Assembly (NCBI GenBank): GCA_028291455.1
Contig: JAQGHY010000118.1
Location: forward strand, 1-37,751
Direction: 5' to 3'
Length of the DNA stretch: 37,751 bases
From: Rubritepida sp.
GTDB taxonomy: Bacteria > Pseudomonadota > Alphaproteobacteria > Acetobacterales > Acetobacteraceae
Under the pieces are notes generated by a model. It ran no database searches and was not told the origin of the DNA. It was given only the letters and a program-made list of their open reading frames with translations. This document shows, piece by piece, positions 31,194-37,751 of the stretch. The position numbers and the translations under genes are program-made. Position 1 is the first letter of the stretch. Each line of letters starts with the position of its first letter.

Positions 31194-33224
31194 CTAAATC
31201 CCGTGCAGCACCCGCTTGGTGTTGGAGGCGCGCATGTTGCGCAGCCGCGCCAGCGCCCAAAGCGGAAAAATGCGCCGATAGCCGTGATAGCGCAGGTAGA
31301 AGACGCGGGGGAATCCGGTGCCGGTATAGTCGTCCTCGGGCCAGTCGCCGTCCGGCTTCTGCTCGCGCATCAGCCATTCGGCGCCGCGCTGCACGGCCTC
31401 GTTCTCGGCCTCGCCGGCGGCCATGAGGGCGAGGATCGCCCAGGCCGTCTGGCTCGCGGAGGAGGGCGCGTGCTGCTGCGTGTCGGGCCGGGTGCCGCCG
31501 CGGGCGGGGTAGGTCAGGCCGTCCTCGCCCCAGCCGCCATCCTCGTTCTGCCGCTCGAGCAGCCAGGCCGCGCCGCGGCGCATCGCATCGTGCTCGGGCG
31601 GGAGGCCGGCGGCGTTCAGCGCCGTCAGCGCGGACCATGTGCCGTAGACGTAGTTCACGCCCCAGCGGCCGTACCAGGAACCGTCGGCCTCCTGCTCGCG
31701 CAGCATGTATTCGATCGCCGCCTTGGAGGCCGCCTCGTCGCCGCGGCCGAGTTGCGCCAGCATGGCGAGGCAGCGGCCGGACACGTCGGAGGTCGGCGGA
31801 TCGAGCAGCGCACCATGATCGGCGAAGGGGATGTGGTTCAGGTAGTGGAAGGTGTTGTCGGCGTCGAAGGCGCCCCAGCCGCCGCCGCGCGACTGCATGC
31901 CGACCGTCCAGTCCGTGGCGCGCTGAATGGCGCCATCGAGGCCGGCCTCCTCGGCGCCAGCGGTGCGGCGGAAGCGGTCCATCGCCAGCACAACCACGGC
32001 CGTGTCGTCAACATCGGGGTAGTGCGCGTTCTCGTATTGGAAGGCCCAGCCGCCGGGCTGGAGGTTCGGGCGCTGCCAGGCCCAGTCGCCGCGCACGTCG
32101 CGGATCTCCTTGCCCAGCAGCCAGCCGAGCCCGCGCGCGACAGCCGCCTGCGCGGGCGCTCCGCCGGCTTCGAGCAGCGCGTGGCTGACCAGCGCCGTGT
32201 CCCAGATCGGCGAGAGGCATGGCTGGACGTAAGTCTCTTCCGTGCCGGGTTCGCTTCCCGGCCGTTCCTGCACGAGCTTCTCGATCGCGGCCCAGGCGGC
32301 CACCAGGCGCGGATCATCCTGCGCCACGCCGAGGCAGTGATACATCAGCACTGAATTGGCCATGGCCGGGTAGATGGCGCCCAGCCCATCCTCGCCGTTC
32401 AGGCGTTCGGTCACGAAGGCTTCGCATGCCGCCTCGGCGCGGGCGCGATGGGTGCGCGGAAACAGCAGGCGCGCGCGATGCAAAGCGCCGTCCAGCCCCT
32501 TGAAGAGCGACGCCCAAGGCTCGGCCTGATGGGCGCCACCGGACCATTCCTTCACCTGCTCGGGCGGGGTGCTGAACAGCTCGTCGAGTGTCGCGCCGGT
32601 CGGATTCTGCGCCACGGGGCGGCGGGCGATCACCACCGTCAGCGGCACCAGCACGGTGCGCGCCCAATAGCTGATCTTGCTGACGTGGAAGGGGAACCAG
32701 CGGGGCAGCAGCATGATCTCGGGCGGCATCATCGGCACGGCGCGCCAGGGCACCGCGCCGAACAGCGCCAGCGTCGACCGCGTGAAAACGTTGCAGCGCT
32801 CGGCCCCGCCGGCGGCCAGGATCGCGTTGCGCGCGGCCACCATATGCGGCGCGTCCGGGGAATCGCCGATCAGCTTCAGCGCGAAATAAGCCTTCACCGA
32901 ACAGGAGACGTCGAGCGGGCCGCCATGGAACAAGGGCCAGCCGCCGCCGGTATTGGACGACTGCTCGGCCTGGATACGGCGCAGGTAGCGGCCGATGCGT
33001 GCCTCCTTCTCCGGCTGGATGCGGCCGAAGAAGTGGTAGAGCATCAGATACTCGGCGGGGATGGTGGCGTCGGCTTCCAACTCGAACACCCAATGCCCGT
33101 CGGGGCGCTGGCGCTCCAGCAGGTGTCGGGCGGCGGCGGCGACCGCCTGCTCGAGCGAGTCGTTATCCGAACCGAGCGACCCTGCCTGCGATGCCCCGTC
33201 GGGACCCGCCGTCAGGTTCGGCAT
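31194..33224 (-). CDS. shc: squalene-hopene cyclase
   Basis: Cyclises squalene to hopene/diplopterol, the core reaction of hopanoid synthesis (HpnF). It has 676 residues from ATG 33224; a TTG 9 nt upstream is an alternative start. The catalytic DxDD motif is present as PDVDDTAVVVLAM (about residue 404). QW-type repeats are visible through the chain (GHWVFELEADATIPAEY, GGWPLFHGG, GGGWGAFDADN, GSWYGRWGVNYVYGTW, GGWGEDG, GDWPEDDYTGTGFP). It follows hpnB by about 115 nt on the same strand, and its stop abuts the flavoprotein start. Membrane-associated monotopic enzyme. Confidence 0.95.
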   Translation of the reverse strand: MPNLTAGPDGASQAGSLGSDNDSLEQAVAAAARHLLERQRPDGHWVFELEADATIPAEYLMLYHFFGRIQPEKEARIGRYLRRIQAEQSSNTGGGWPLFHGGPLDVSCSVKAYFALKLIGDSPDAPHMVAARNAILAAGGAERCNVFTRSTLALFGAVPWRAVPMMPPEIMLLPRWFPFHVSKISYWARTVLVPLTVVIARRPVAQNPTGATLDELFSTPPEQVKEWSGGAHQAEPWASLFKGLDGALHRARLLFPRTHRARAEAACEAFVTERLNGEDGLGAIYPAMANSVLMYHCLGVAQDDPRLVAAWAAIEKLVQERPGSEPGTEETYVQPCLSPIWDTALVSHALLEAGGAPAQAAVARGLGWLLGKEIRDVRGDWAWQRPNLQPGGWAFQYENAHYPDVDDTAVVVLAMDRFRRTAGAEEAGLDGAIQRATDWTVGMQSRGGGWGAFDADNTFHYLNHIPFADHGALLDPPTSDVSGRCLAMLAQLGRGDEAASKAAIEYMLREQEADGSWYGRWGVNYVYGTWSALTALNAAGLPPEHDAMRRGAAWLLERQNEDGGWGEDGLTYPARGGTRPDTQQHAPSSASQTAWAILALMAAGEAENEAVQRGAEWLMREQKPDGDWPEDDYTGTGFPRVFYLRYHGYRRIFPLWALARLRNMRASNTKRVLHGI

Positions 33225-33339
33225 GATATTCAACTCGGTCTACCCCTTGCTTCCGCCGCGGAATCAGCACTCCAGCCGTAGTGAATAGGCCATTTCGGCC
33301 CCATGCCGGAAGTCCGCAGCGGGTTGTAAAGTGACGGCT

Positions 33340-34470
33340 TCATTCGCGCGAGAGCGGCTCGCCCTTCCAAAATCCCCCCATGCCTCGCCACTCGGCCCGG
33401 GCGGAGTCGAGGGTGAACGCCAGATAAGTCGTTGCGATGACGGGCAATGCAAGTCCTCGCAGCGGCGAAAGCCCGAAGCGCCGGAGCATCGGCGCAAAAG
33501 CCACAGTCATCGCGCACCATGCCAGCAGGCCCAGCAGGCGGGCCGTACCGTGGCCGAAAACCGCCAGCAGCGGCGGCGCCAGGTAGACCAGGCTCAGCGC
33601 CAGCACCATGCCAGCCAGCACCAGCGGATGGTAGAGTAGCTGTGCATAGGCGGTGCGCACCACCATGGCGCGGATGGTGCCGATGTCGTCATAGGCCCGC
33701 AGGGAATGCACGCGCTCGGTCAGACCGAGCCAGATGCGTCCTCCGCCGGACTTCATCAGCCCCGCCAGGGCGCAATCGTCGATGATCCGGCCCTTGATCG
33801 GCATCAGCCCGCCCCGCGCCTCGAAGGCAGAGCGGCGCAGCAGGACGCAGCCTCCGGCGGCGGCGGCGGTCCGCGCCTTCGGGTCGTTGGACCAGCGGAA
33901 GGGGTAGAGCATCTGGAAGAAGAAGACGAAGGCCGGGATCAGCCAGCGCTCGGCCGTGGATTGGCAGCGCAGCCGCGCCATCAGCGAGACTAGGTCCCGC
34001 CGGTCGGAGGTCGCGCGTGCCACCAGCCGCCGCAGGCTGTCGGGCGTGTGGGAGATGTCGGCGTCGGTGAAGAGCAGGAACTCATGCGCCTCGCCCGCGA
34101 CGGCATCGAGGCCCTGCTGGAGCGCGTAGAGCTTGCCGGACCAGCCGGACGCCTTGCCCCTTCCGGTCACCACAAGCAGGTGCTGATCCCCCGCGGCGCG
34201 GGCCAAATCGCCGGTGCCGTCGGTGCTGCGGTCATCCACCATGACGATCCGCAGGGCGCCCGGATAATCCTGAGCGGTCAGGCTTCTCACCGTGACGGCG
34301 ATGGTCTCGGCCTCGTTGCGGGCCGGGACAACGACGGCCACGGCGGGCCATCGTGCCGGTTCGGGCCAGATTGCCGCGTCCGAATCATCGTCCCGCGCCA
34401 GCCAGAAAAAGCCGCGGCCGAACAACAGAACGGCCCAGGCGATGCAGGCCGCCAGCCCCAGCCAGATCAC
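33340..34470 (-). CDS. hpnB: hopanoid biosynthesis glycosyltransferase HpnB
   Basis: A 376-residue family 2 glycosyltransferase with an N-terminal helix (VIWLGLAACIAWAVLLFG), a GT-A domain (AVVVPARNEAETIAVTVRSL, MVDDRSTDGTGDLAR, the DxD as FLLFTDADISHT, and KGRIIDDCALAGLMK) and C-terminal helices (LVLAGMVLALSLVYLAPPLL, then VAFAPMLRRFGLSPLRGLA). This is the layout of HpnB in hopanoid clusters; its exact substrate is unproven. The start is GTG at 34470, overlapping the hpnA TGA as GTGA, so it is coupled to hpnA. About 115 nt separate it from shc. Confidence 0.9.
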   Translation of the reverse strand: MIWLGLAACIAWAVLLFGRGFFWLARDDDSDAAIWPEPARWPAVAVVVPARNEAETIAVTVRSLTAQDYPGALRIVMVDDRSTDGTGDLARAAGDQHLLVVTGRGKASGWSGKLYALQQGLDAVAGEAHEFLLFTDADISHTPDSLRRLVARATSDRRDLVSLMARLRCQSTAERWLIPAFVFFFQMLYPFRWSNDPKARTAAAAGGCVLLRRSAFEARGGLMPIKGRIIDDCALAGLMKSGGGRIWLGLTERVHSLRAYDDIGTIRAMVVRTAYAQLLYHPLVLAGMVLALSLVYLAPPLLAVFGHGTARLLGLLAWCAMTVAFAPMLRRFGLSPLRGLALPVIATTYLAFTLDSARAEWRGMGGFWKGEPLSRE

Positions 34471-35465
34471 CGCCGCAGCATTCCCGCCTGCTTGAACCAG
34501 GCGATTGCGTCCAGCACGCCCTCCTGCCAGGGGCGGGCGGTGAAGCCGAGCACGCGCTTGGCCTTCTCGGCCGAGAAGAACATGTGGTGCCCGGCCATGC
34601 GGAGCCCGTCGCGCGTCAGCATCGGCTCCTTGCCCGTCACCCTGGCGACGGCCTCCGAAATCCAGGCCAGCGGGAAAAGCGGCGCGCGCGGCAGCCGGAA
34701 GGGTGCGCGATGCCCGCATTCGGCGGCGATGAAATCCAGCATATGAGCCAAAGTCACGTCCTGGCCGCCGAGGATATGCCGCTCCCCGATGGTCCCGTGG
34801 TCCAGCGCCGCGACGCAGCCCGCCGCGCAATCCACGACGTGGACTAGGTTCAGCCCGGTCTCGACATAGGCCGGCATCTTTCCCCGCGCGGCTTCCAGGA
34901 TGATGCGCCCGGTCGGTGTCGGGCGGCCGTCATAGGGGCCGATCGGCGTGGATGGATTGACGATGACAGCCGGCAGTCCTTCCCGCCTTACCAGGGCTTC
35001 CACCACCCGCTCGGACTCGGTCTTGCTCGCCTTATAGGGGCCGATCGCCTCCTCGACGGCGGCCGGATCCTCTTCCGTGGCGGGCGCCCCGTCGGCACGC
35101 GGCTTCAGCGTGGCCACCGACGAGACATGGACGATCCGCGGCACGCCGGCGGCGAGGGCGGCCATCATCACCGCCTCCGTGCCGCCGACATTGGTGGCGC
35201 GCATCCGCTCGGGGTCGGGCACGAAGATCCGGTAGTCCGCCGCCGCATGGATCACCCCGCCGACGCCTTCCATGGCGTGGCGCAGGCTCGGCGCATCGGT
35301 GATGGTGCCCAGCGCATAGGAAATATCGAGCCCCGCCAGTGTCTCCCGCGTTGCCTTCGGGCGGACCAGGGCGCGCACCGCGTGGCCCTGGGCAAGCAGT
35401 TCCCGGGCGAGTGAGGCGCCGAGAAATCCGGTCGCACCCGTCAGTAAGATGGTCGTTGGCCGCAT
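34467..35465 (-). CDS. hpnA: hopanoid-associated sugar epimerase HpnA
   Basis: Extended short-chain dehydrogenase, 332 residues. NAD(P) motif LLTGATGFLGASLARELL (G-x-x-G-x-x-G) at residues 7-24, VIHAAADYRIFVPDP, VHVSSVATL, and the catalytic Y-x-x-x-K as YKASKTESE. IVNPSTPIGPYDGRPTPTG is a hallmark of HpnA. First gene of hpnA-hpnB-shc. The ATG at 35465 is divergent from the HpnM-like gene, with 62 nt between starts. Confidence 0.94.
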   Translation of the reverse strand: MRPTTILLTGATGFLGASLARELLAQGHAVRALVRPKATRETLAGLDISYALGTITDAPSLRHAMEGVGGVIHAAADYRIFVPDPERMRATNVGGTEAVMMAALAAGVPRIVHVSSVATLKPRADGAPATEEDPAAVEEAIGPYKASKTESERVVEALVRREGLPAVIVNPSTPIGPYDGRPTPTGRIILEAARGKMPAYVETGLNLVHVVDCAAGCVAALDHGTIGERHILGGQDVTLAHMLDFIAAECGHRAPFRLPRAPLFPLAWISEAVARVTGKEPMLTRDGLRMAGHHMFFSAEKAKRVLGFTARPWQEGVLDAIAWFKQAGMLRR

Positions 35466-35527
35466 GGCACCCTTGTGGCGGAGCCGCCGGCCATGGTCCA
35501 GCCGCCATCCCGCGCTATATGTGCGGC

Positions 35528-36142
35528 ATGACAACCCGACGACATCTCCTCCTCGCCCCCGGCCTAATGGCCCTCTCAGCCCCGGCCCTGGCCCAGGGCA
35601 CCCCGCCGACAGGCGCCGCGATCGCGGCCGTGGAGCGCTTCCACGCAGCGCTGCTCGCCGTGATGCAGGACGCGCCGCGCCTGGGCGCACGCGGCCGCTT
35701 CGACCGGCTAGTGCCCGTGATGACCCGGACCTTCGACCTGGCGGCGATGACGCGCATTGCCTCGGGCGGCTCATGGGTGGGCTTCACCGGCACCGACCAG
35801 ACGGCGCTGGTCGATGCCTTCACCCGCTGGTCGATCGCAACCTATGCCGCTCGCTTCGACGGCTACTCCGGCGAGACCTTCGTCACCAACGGGACGCAGG
35901 CGCTGGCGAATGGTGACATTCTGGTGCGCACCACCCTGACCCGCTCTGGCAATCAGGAGCCGGTGGCGCTCTCTTACCTGCTGCGCGGAAACCCGCCGCG
36001 GATCGTGGACGTCTATCTGACCGGCACCATCAGCGAGCTCGCTTCGCGCCGGTCCGAGTTCATCACTCTGACCCGCCAGGGCGGTGCCGCGCGCGTGCTG
36101 GAAGAGTTGCAGACCCGCGCGGACCGCCTCCTGGCCGGCTAA
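35528..36142 (+). CDS. hpnM: HpnM/MlaC-like periplasmic lipid-binding protein
   Basis: A 204-residue exported protein of the Tol_Tol_Ttg2/MlaC family. The signal peptide MTTRRHLLLAPGLMALSAPA carries a TRRHLL motif close to the Tat consensus, with a hydrophobic core and cleavage near ALAQG. The mature part has FDRLVPVMTRTFDLAAMTRIASG, TDQTALVDAFTRWSIATYAARFDGYSGE and PPRIVDVYLTGTISEL, typical MlaC blocks. HpnM members are found with hopanoid genes and probably shuttle hopanoids or lipids to the outer membrane. An in-frame ATG at 35519 adds only MCG; 35528 fits the Tat signal better. It is divergent from hpnA and followed by a good terminator. Confidence 0.88.
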   Translation: MTTRRHLLLAPGLMALSAPALAQGTPPTGAAIAAVERFHAALLAVMQDAPRLGARGRFDRLVPVMTRTFDLAAMTRIASGGSWVGFTGTDQTALVDAFTRWSIATYAARFDGYSGETFVTNGTQALANGDILVRTTLTRSGNQEPVALSYLLRGNPPRIVDVYLTGTISELASRRSEFITLTRQGGAARVLEELQTRADRLLAG

Positions 36143-36154
36143 AGACTCCCTCCG

Positions 36155-36197
36155 GCCGATCCCAGGTTGCACCGTGTAACCGGATCGGCTTCTTTGT
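36155..36197 (+). terminator. intrinsic terminator after hpnM
   Basis: GCCGATCC (36155-36162) pairs with GGATCGGC (36182-36189), and inside GGTT (36165-36168) pairs with AACC (36178-36181), giving a long stem. TTCTTTG follows. It lies 12 nt after the hpnM stop. Confidence 0.65.
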
Positions 36198-36214
36198 CCG
36201 TAAGTTGTTGATAT

Positions 36215-36232
36215 TCTTCGATTAATTGAAGA
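36215..36232. promoter_or_regulatory. AT-rich dyad upstream of the TonB-receptor gene
   Basis: TCTTC (36215-36219) - GATTAATT - GAAGA (36228-36232) is an inverted repeat in the AT-rich promoter stretch 36190-36245. It lies 32 nt before the GTG start and is a possible operator (for example for an iron or metal regulator). Confidence 0.4.
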
Positions 36233-36264
36233 CGTCTACAGCTTTACCGATGAAGAGGTGAAGA

Positions 36265-37751
36265 GTGGTGCACATATTGGTCCCGGCGATCCTTTCGATC
36301 GCCCTGCTCCTGGGCGCCGCCGCCAGTGCCCAGGAGGTCGTGTACGAACTCGACCCACTCGTCGTGCAATCCACCCGGCTCGAGGCGGCGCGGGCCAGCA
36401 TCGCCCCCAGCCTCGGCGCCAGCGTCACCCAGATCGATCGCGAGACGATCGAGCGCCTGCCCCAGGGCGGCGGCGCCTCGCTCAACACGGTGCTGCTCCA
36501 GGCGCCAGGCGTGGTGCAGGAGGCGCAGGGCGACCTCCATGTCCGCGGCGACCACCGCAATCTGCAATACCGCATCAACGGCGTGACCCTGCCCGAGGCG
36601 ATCAGCGGCTTCGGCCAGCTCTTCGACGCGCGCGGGCTGCGTTCGGTCTCGCTCATCACGGGCGCGCTGCCGGCGCAATTCGGCTACCGGACGGCGGGGA
36701 TCGTCGACATCAACCTGCGTTCCGGCGCGCAGGATCCCGGCGGCAGCGCCAGCATCTACGGCGGCAGTTTCGGCCAGATCCAGCCGAGCGTCGCCTATGG
36801 CGCGGCCGTTGGCCCCTTCGAATACTACCTGACCGGCAGCTACCTGCAGAGCAACCGCGGCTTCGAAAACCCGACCAGTGCCCCCCAGGCCCTGCACAAC
36901 GACACCCAGCAATATCGCGGCCTGGTGAACATGGCCTATCTGGTCGACGACCGGACGCGGGTGGCCTTCATCGGCGGCACCAGCCAGTCGCGCTACGAGA
37001 TCCCCAATGTGGCAGGCCAGCCGGCGCGGTTCGCCGCCTACGGCCAGAACAGCTTCGACAGCGGCGACCTGCGCGCCCGGCAATGGCAGCGCTCCACCTT
37101 CGGCGTGCTGGCCGTGCAGCACTCGCGCGAGACGGTGGACCTCCAGCTCTCCACCTTCGCGCGGCAGACCTACATCGCCTATCTCCCGGATGTGGCCGGC
37201 GAGTTGATCGGCTCGGGCGTCGCGGCCGAGACGCGCAAGCGCAACCTCTCCGTCGGCGTGCAGGGCGATGCGGCGTGGCGGCTGGCGGAGGCGCATACGC
37301 TGCGCGCCGGCCTCTTCGCCTCGCACGACATCACGCGCAACATCGCCAACAGCACGGTGCTCCCGCTGAACGGGCAAGGCATCGCCTTCGACGCGCCCTT
37401 CACCATCCAGGAGCGCGGCCGAATCGAGGGCCAGCTCTACGGCATCTACGCGCAGGACGAATGGCGCCTCACCGACCAGGTGACACTGAACTTCGGCGCG
37501 CGCTTCGACGTGATGCGGCAGCAGGTCAATGCCTCGCAGCTCAGCCCGCGCGCGAACCTGGTATGGCGCCCTTCGGAGGCGACCACGCTCTCCATCGGCT
37601 ATGCGCGCTATTTCACGCCGCCGCCGTTCGAACTGGTGGGCGCGCAGAGCGTGGCCCGGTTCGTGGGCACGACGGCGGAAGCCCCGTCGCTTGTCGACAC
37701 CACGCCCTACGCCGAACGGCAGCACTACTTCGACGTCGGCGCGCAGCAGAA
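36265..37751 (+). CDS. TonB-dependent outer-membrane receptor, 3' end missing
   Basis: The first 495 residues are present and the frame is open to the right edge. The start is GTG (36265 or 36268), preceded by GAAGAGG at 6 nt. The signal peptide has hydrophobic core ILVPAILSIALLLGAAASA, cleavage near AQE. A TonB-box-like YELDPLVVQST follows, and then the plug domain (VTQIDRETIERLPQ, LNTVLLQAPGVVQEAQGDLHVRG, YRINGVTLPEAISG, ITGALPAQFGYRTAGIVDINLRSG) and beta-barrel strands (YGIYAQDEWRLTDQVTLNFGARFD, IGYARYFTPPPFE). It takes up an unknown ligand; iron-siderophore, cobalamin and other carriers are all possible. Confidence 0.92.
   Translation, partial: MVHILVPAILSIALLLGAAASAQEVVYELDPLVVQSTRLEAARASIAPSLGASVTQIDRETIERLPQGGGASLNTVLLQAPGVVQEAQGDLHVRGDHRNLQYRINGVTLPEAISGFGQLFDARGLRSVSLITGALPAQFGYRTAGIVDINLRSGAQDPGGSASIYGGSFGQIQPSVAYGAAVGPFEYYLTGSYLQSNRGFENPTSAPQALHNDTQQYRGLVNMAYLVDDRTRVAFIGGTSQSRYEIPNVAGQPARFAAYGQNSFDSGDLRARQWQRSTFGVLAVQHSRETVDLQLSTFARQTYIAYLPDVAGELIGSGVAAETRKRNLSVGVQGDAAWRLAEAHTLRAGLFASHDITRNIANSTVLPLNGQGIAFDAPFTIQERGRIEGQLYGIYAQDEWRLTDQVTLNFGARFDVMRQQVNASQLSPRANLVWRPSEATTLSIGYARYFTPPPFELVGAQSVARFVGTTAEAPSLVDTTPYAERQHYFDVGAQQ

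Noticed and set aside
30504-32354. About 600-codon plus-strand frame over the flavoprotein and shc
   Set aside because: Shadow of two well-recognised minus-strand genes; no domain is visible.
1-37751. CRISPR arrays, insertion sequences, prophage or defence islands
   Set aside because: No regularly spaced repeats, transposase, integrase or phage structural genes were seen; gene density and composition are uniform.

Overview
The window is 37.8 kb of very GC-rich chromosomal DNA with tightly packed, frequently overlapping genes (ATGA and GTGA junctions) and several GTG, TTG and probably one ATC start. Gene content points to an alphaproteobacterium, most likely Acetobacteraceae (Roseomonas-like). 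The evidence is mutM/ubiE back to back, aroE-coaE-dnaQ in one operon, hopanoid genes hpnA-hpnB-shc, EcfG-type promoter motifs, and DUF2934/DUF3597 stress-type genes. The family-level assignment is an inference. No tRNA, rRNA, CRISPR array, IS element or phage gene was seen.

Layout. 1-4790: housekeeping. An enoyl-CoA hydratase (cut by the left edge) lies downstream of mutM on the minus strand. Divergent from them is a compact plus-strand operon ubiE - PaaI-type thioesterase - aroE - coaE - dnaQ. 4762-14357: an exopolysaccharide module. The minus-strand operon holds a heparinase II/III-like lyase, a chain-length regulator, an O-antigen polymerase/ligase-like protein and a phosphoglycosyl transferase. 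The divergent plus-strand pair is a 959-residue multi-SLBB export protein and a YjbH/GfcD-like outer-membrane protein. A strong palindrome lies between the two arms. 14365-18875: an Mfd-type helicase and a divergent HSL-family esterase. 18951-20589: small stress-type genes (DUF3597, a standalone CheB methylesterase domain, DUF2934). 20838-22681: DUF763 translationally coupled to an AlkB-like dioxygenase, preceded by EcfG-like promoter motifs. 22662-25982: cupin, DHDPS-family aldolase/lyase, YcgN-like cysteine-cluster protein, SYLF lipoprotein and histidine phosphatase, all on the minus strand. 26023-29893: AmpG-like permease coupled to DUF486, then ybjN, proC and DUF488. 30018-36142: hopanoid locus hpnA-hpnB-shc plus a BaiN-like flavoprotein on the minus strand, with a divergent HpnM/MlaC-like protein. 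36265-end: the start of a TonB-dependent receptor, cut by the right edge.

How the genes fit together. The polysaccharide genes form a self-contained lipid-carrier, polymerisation, lyase and outer-membrane export set, but lack a flippase, a Wzc-type kinase and dedicated glycosyltransferases. The hopanoid locus makes hopene and starts ribosyl/sugar side-chain work, but squalene synthesis (hpnCDE) must be elsewhere. The best candidates for undescribed biology are the DUF763-AlkB pair, which looks like a DNA-alkylation repair or editing operon under general-stress control, and the compact EPS module. mutM is also notable because its catalytic N-terminal proline forces an ATC start codon.
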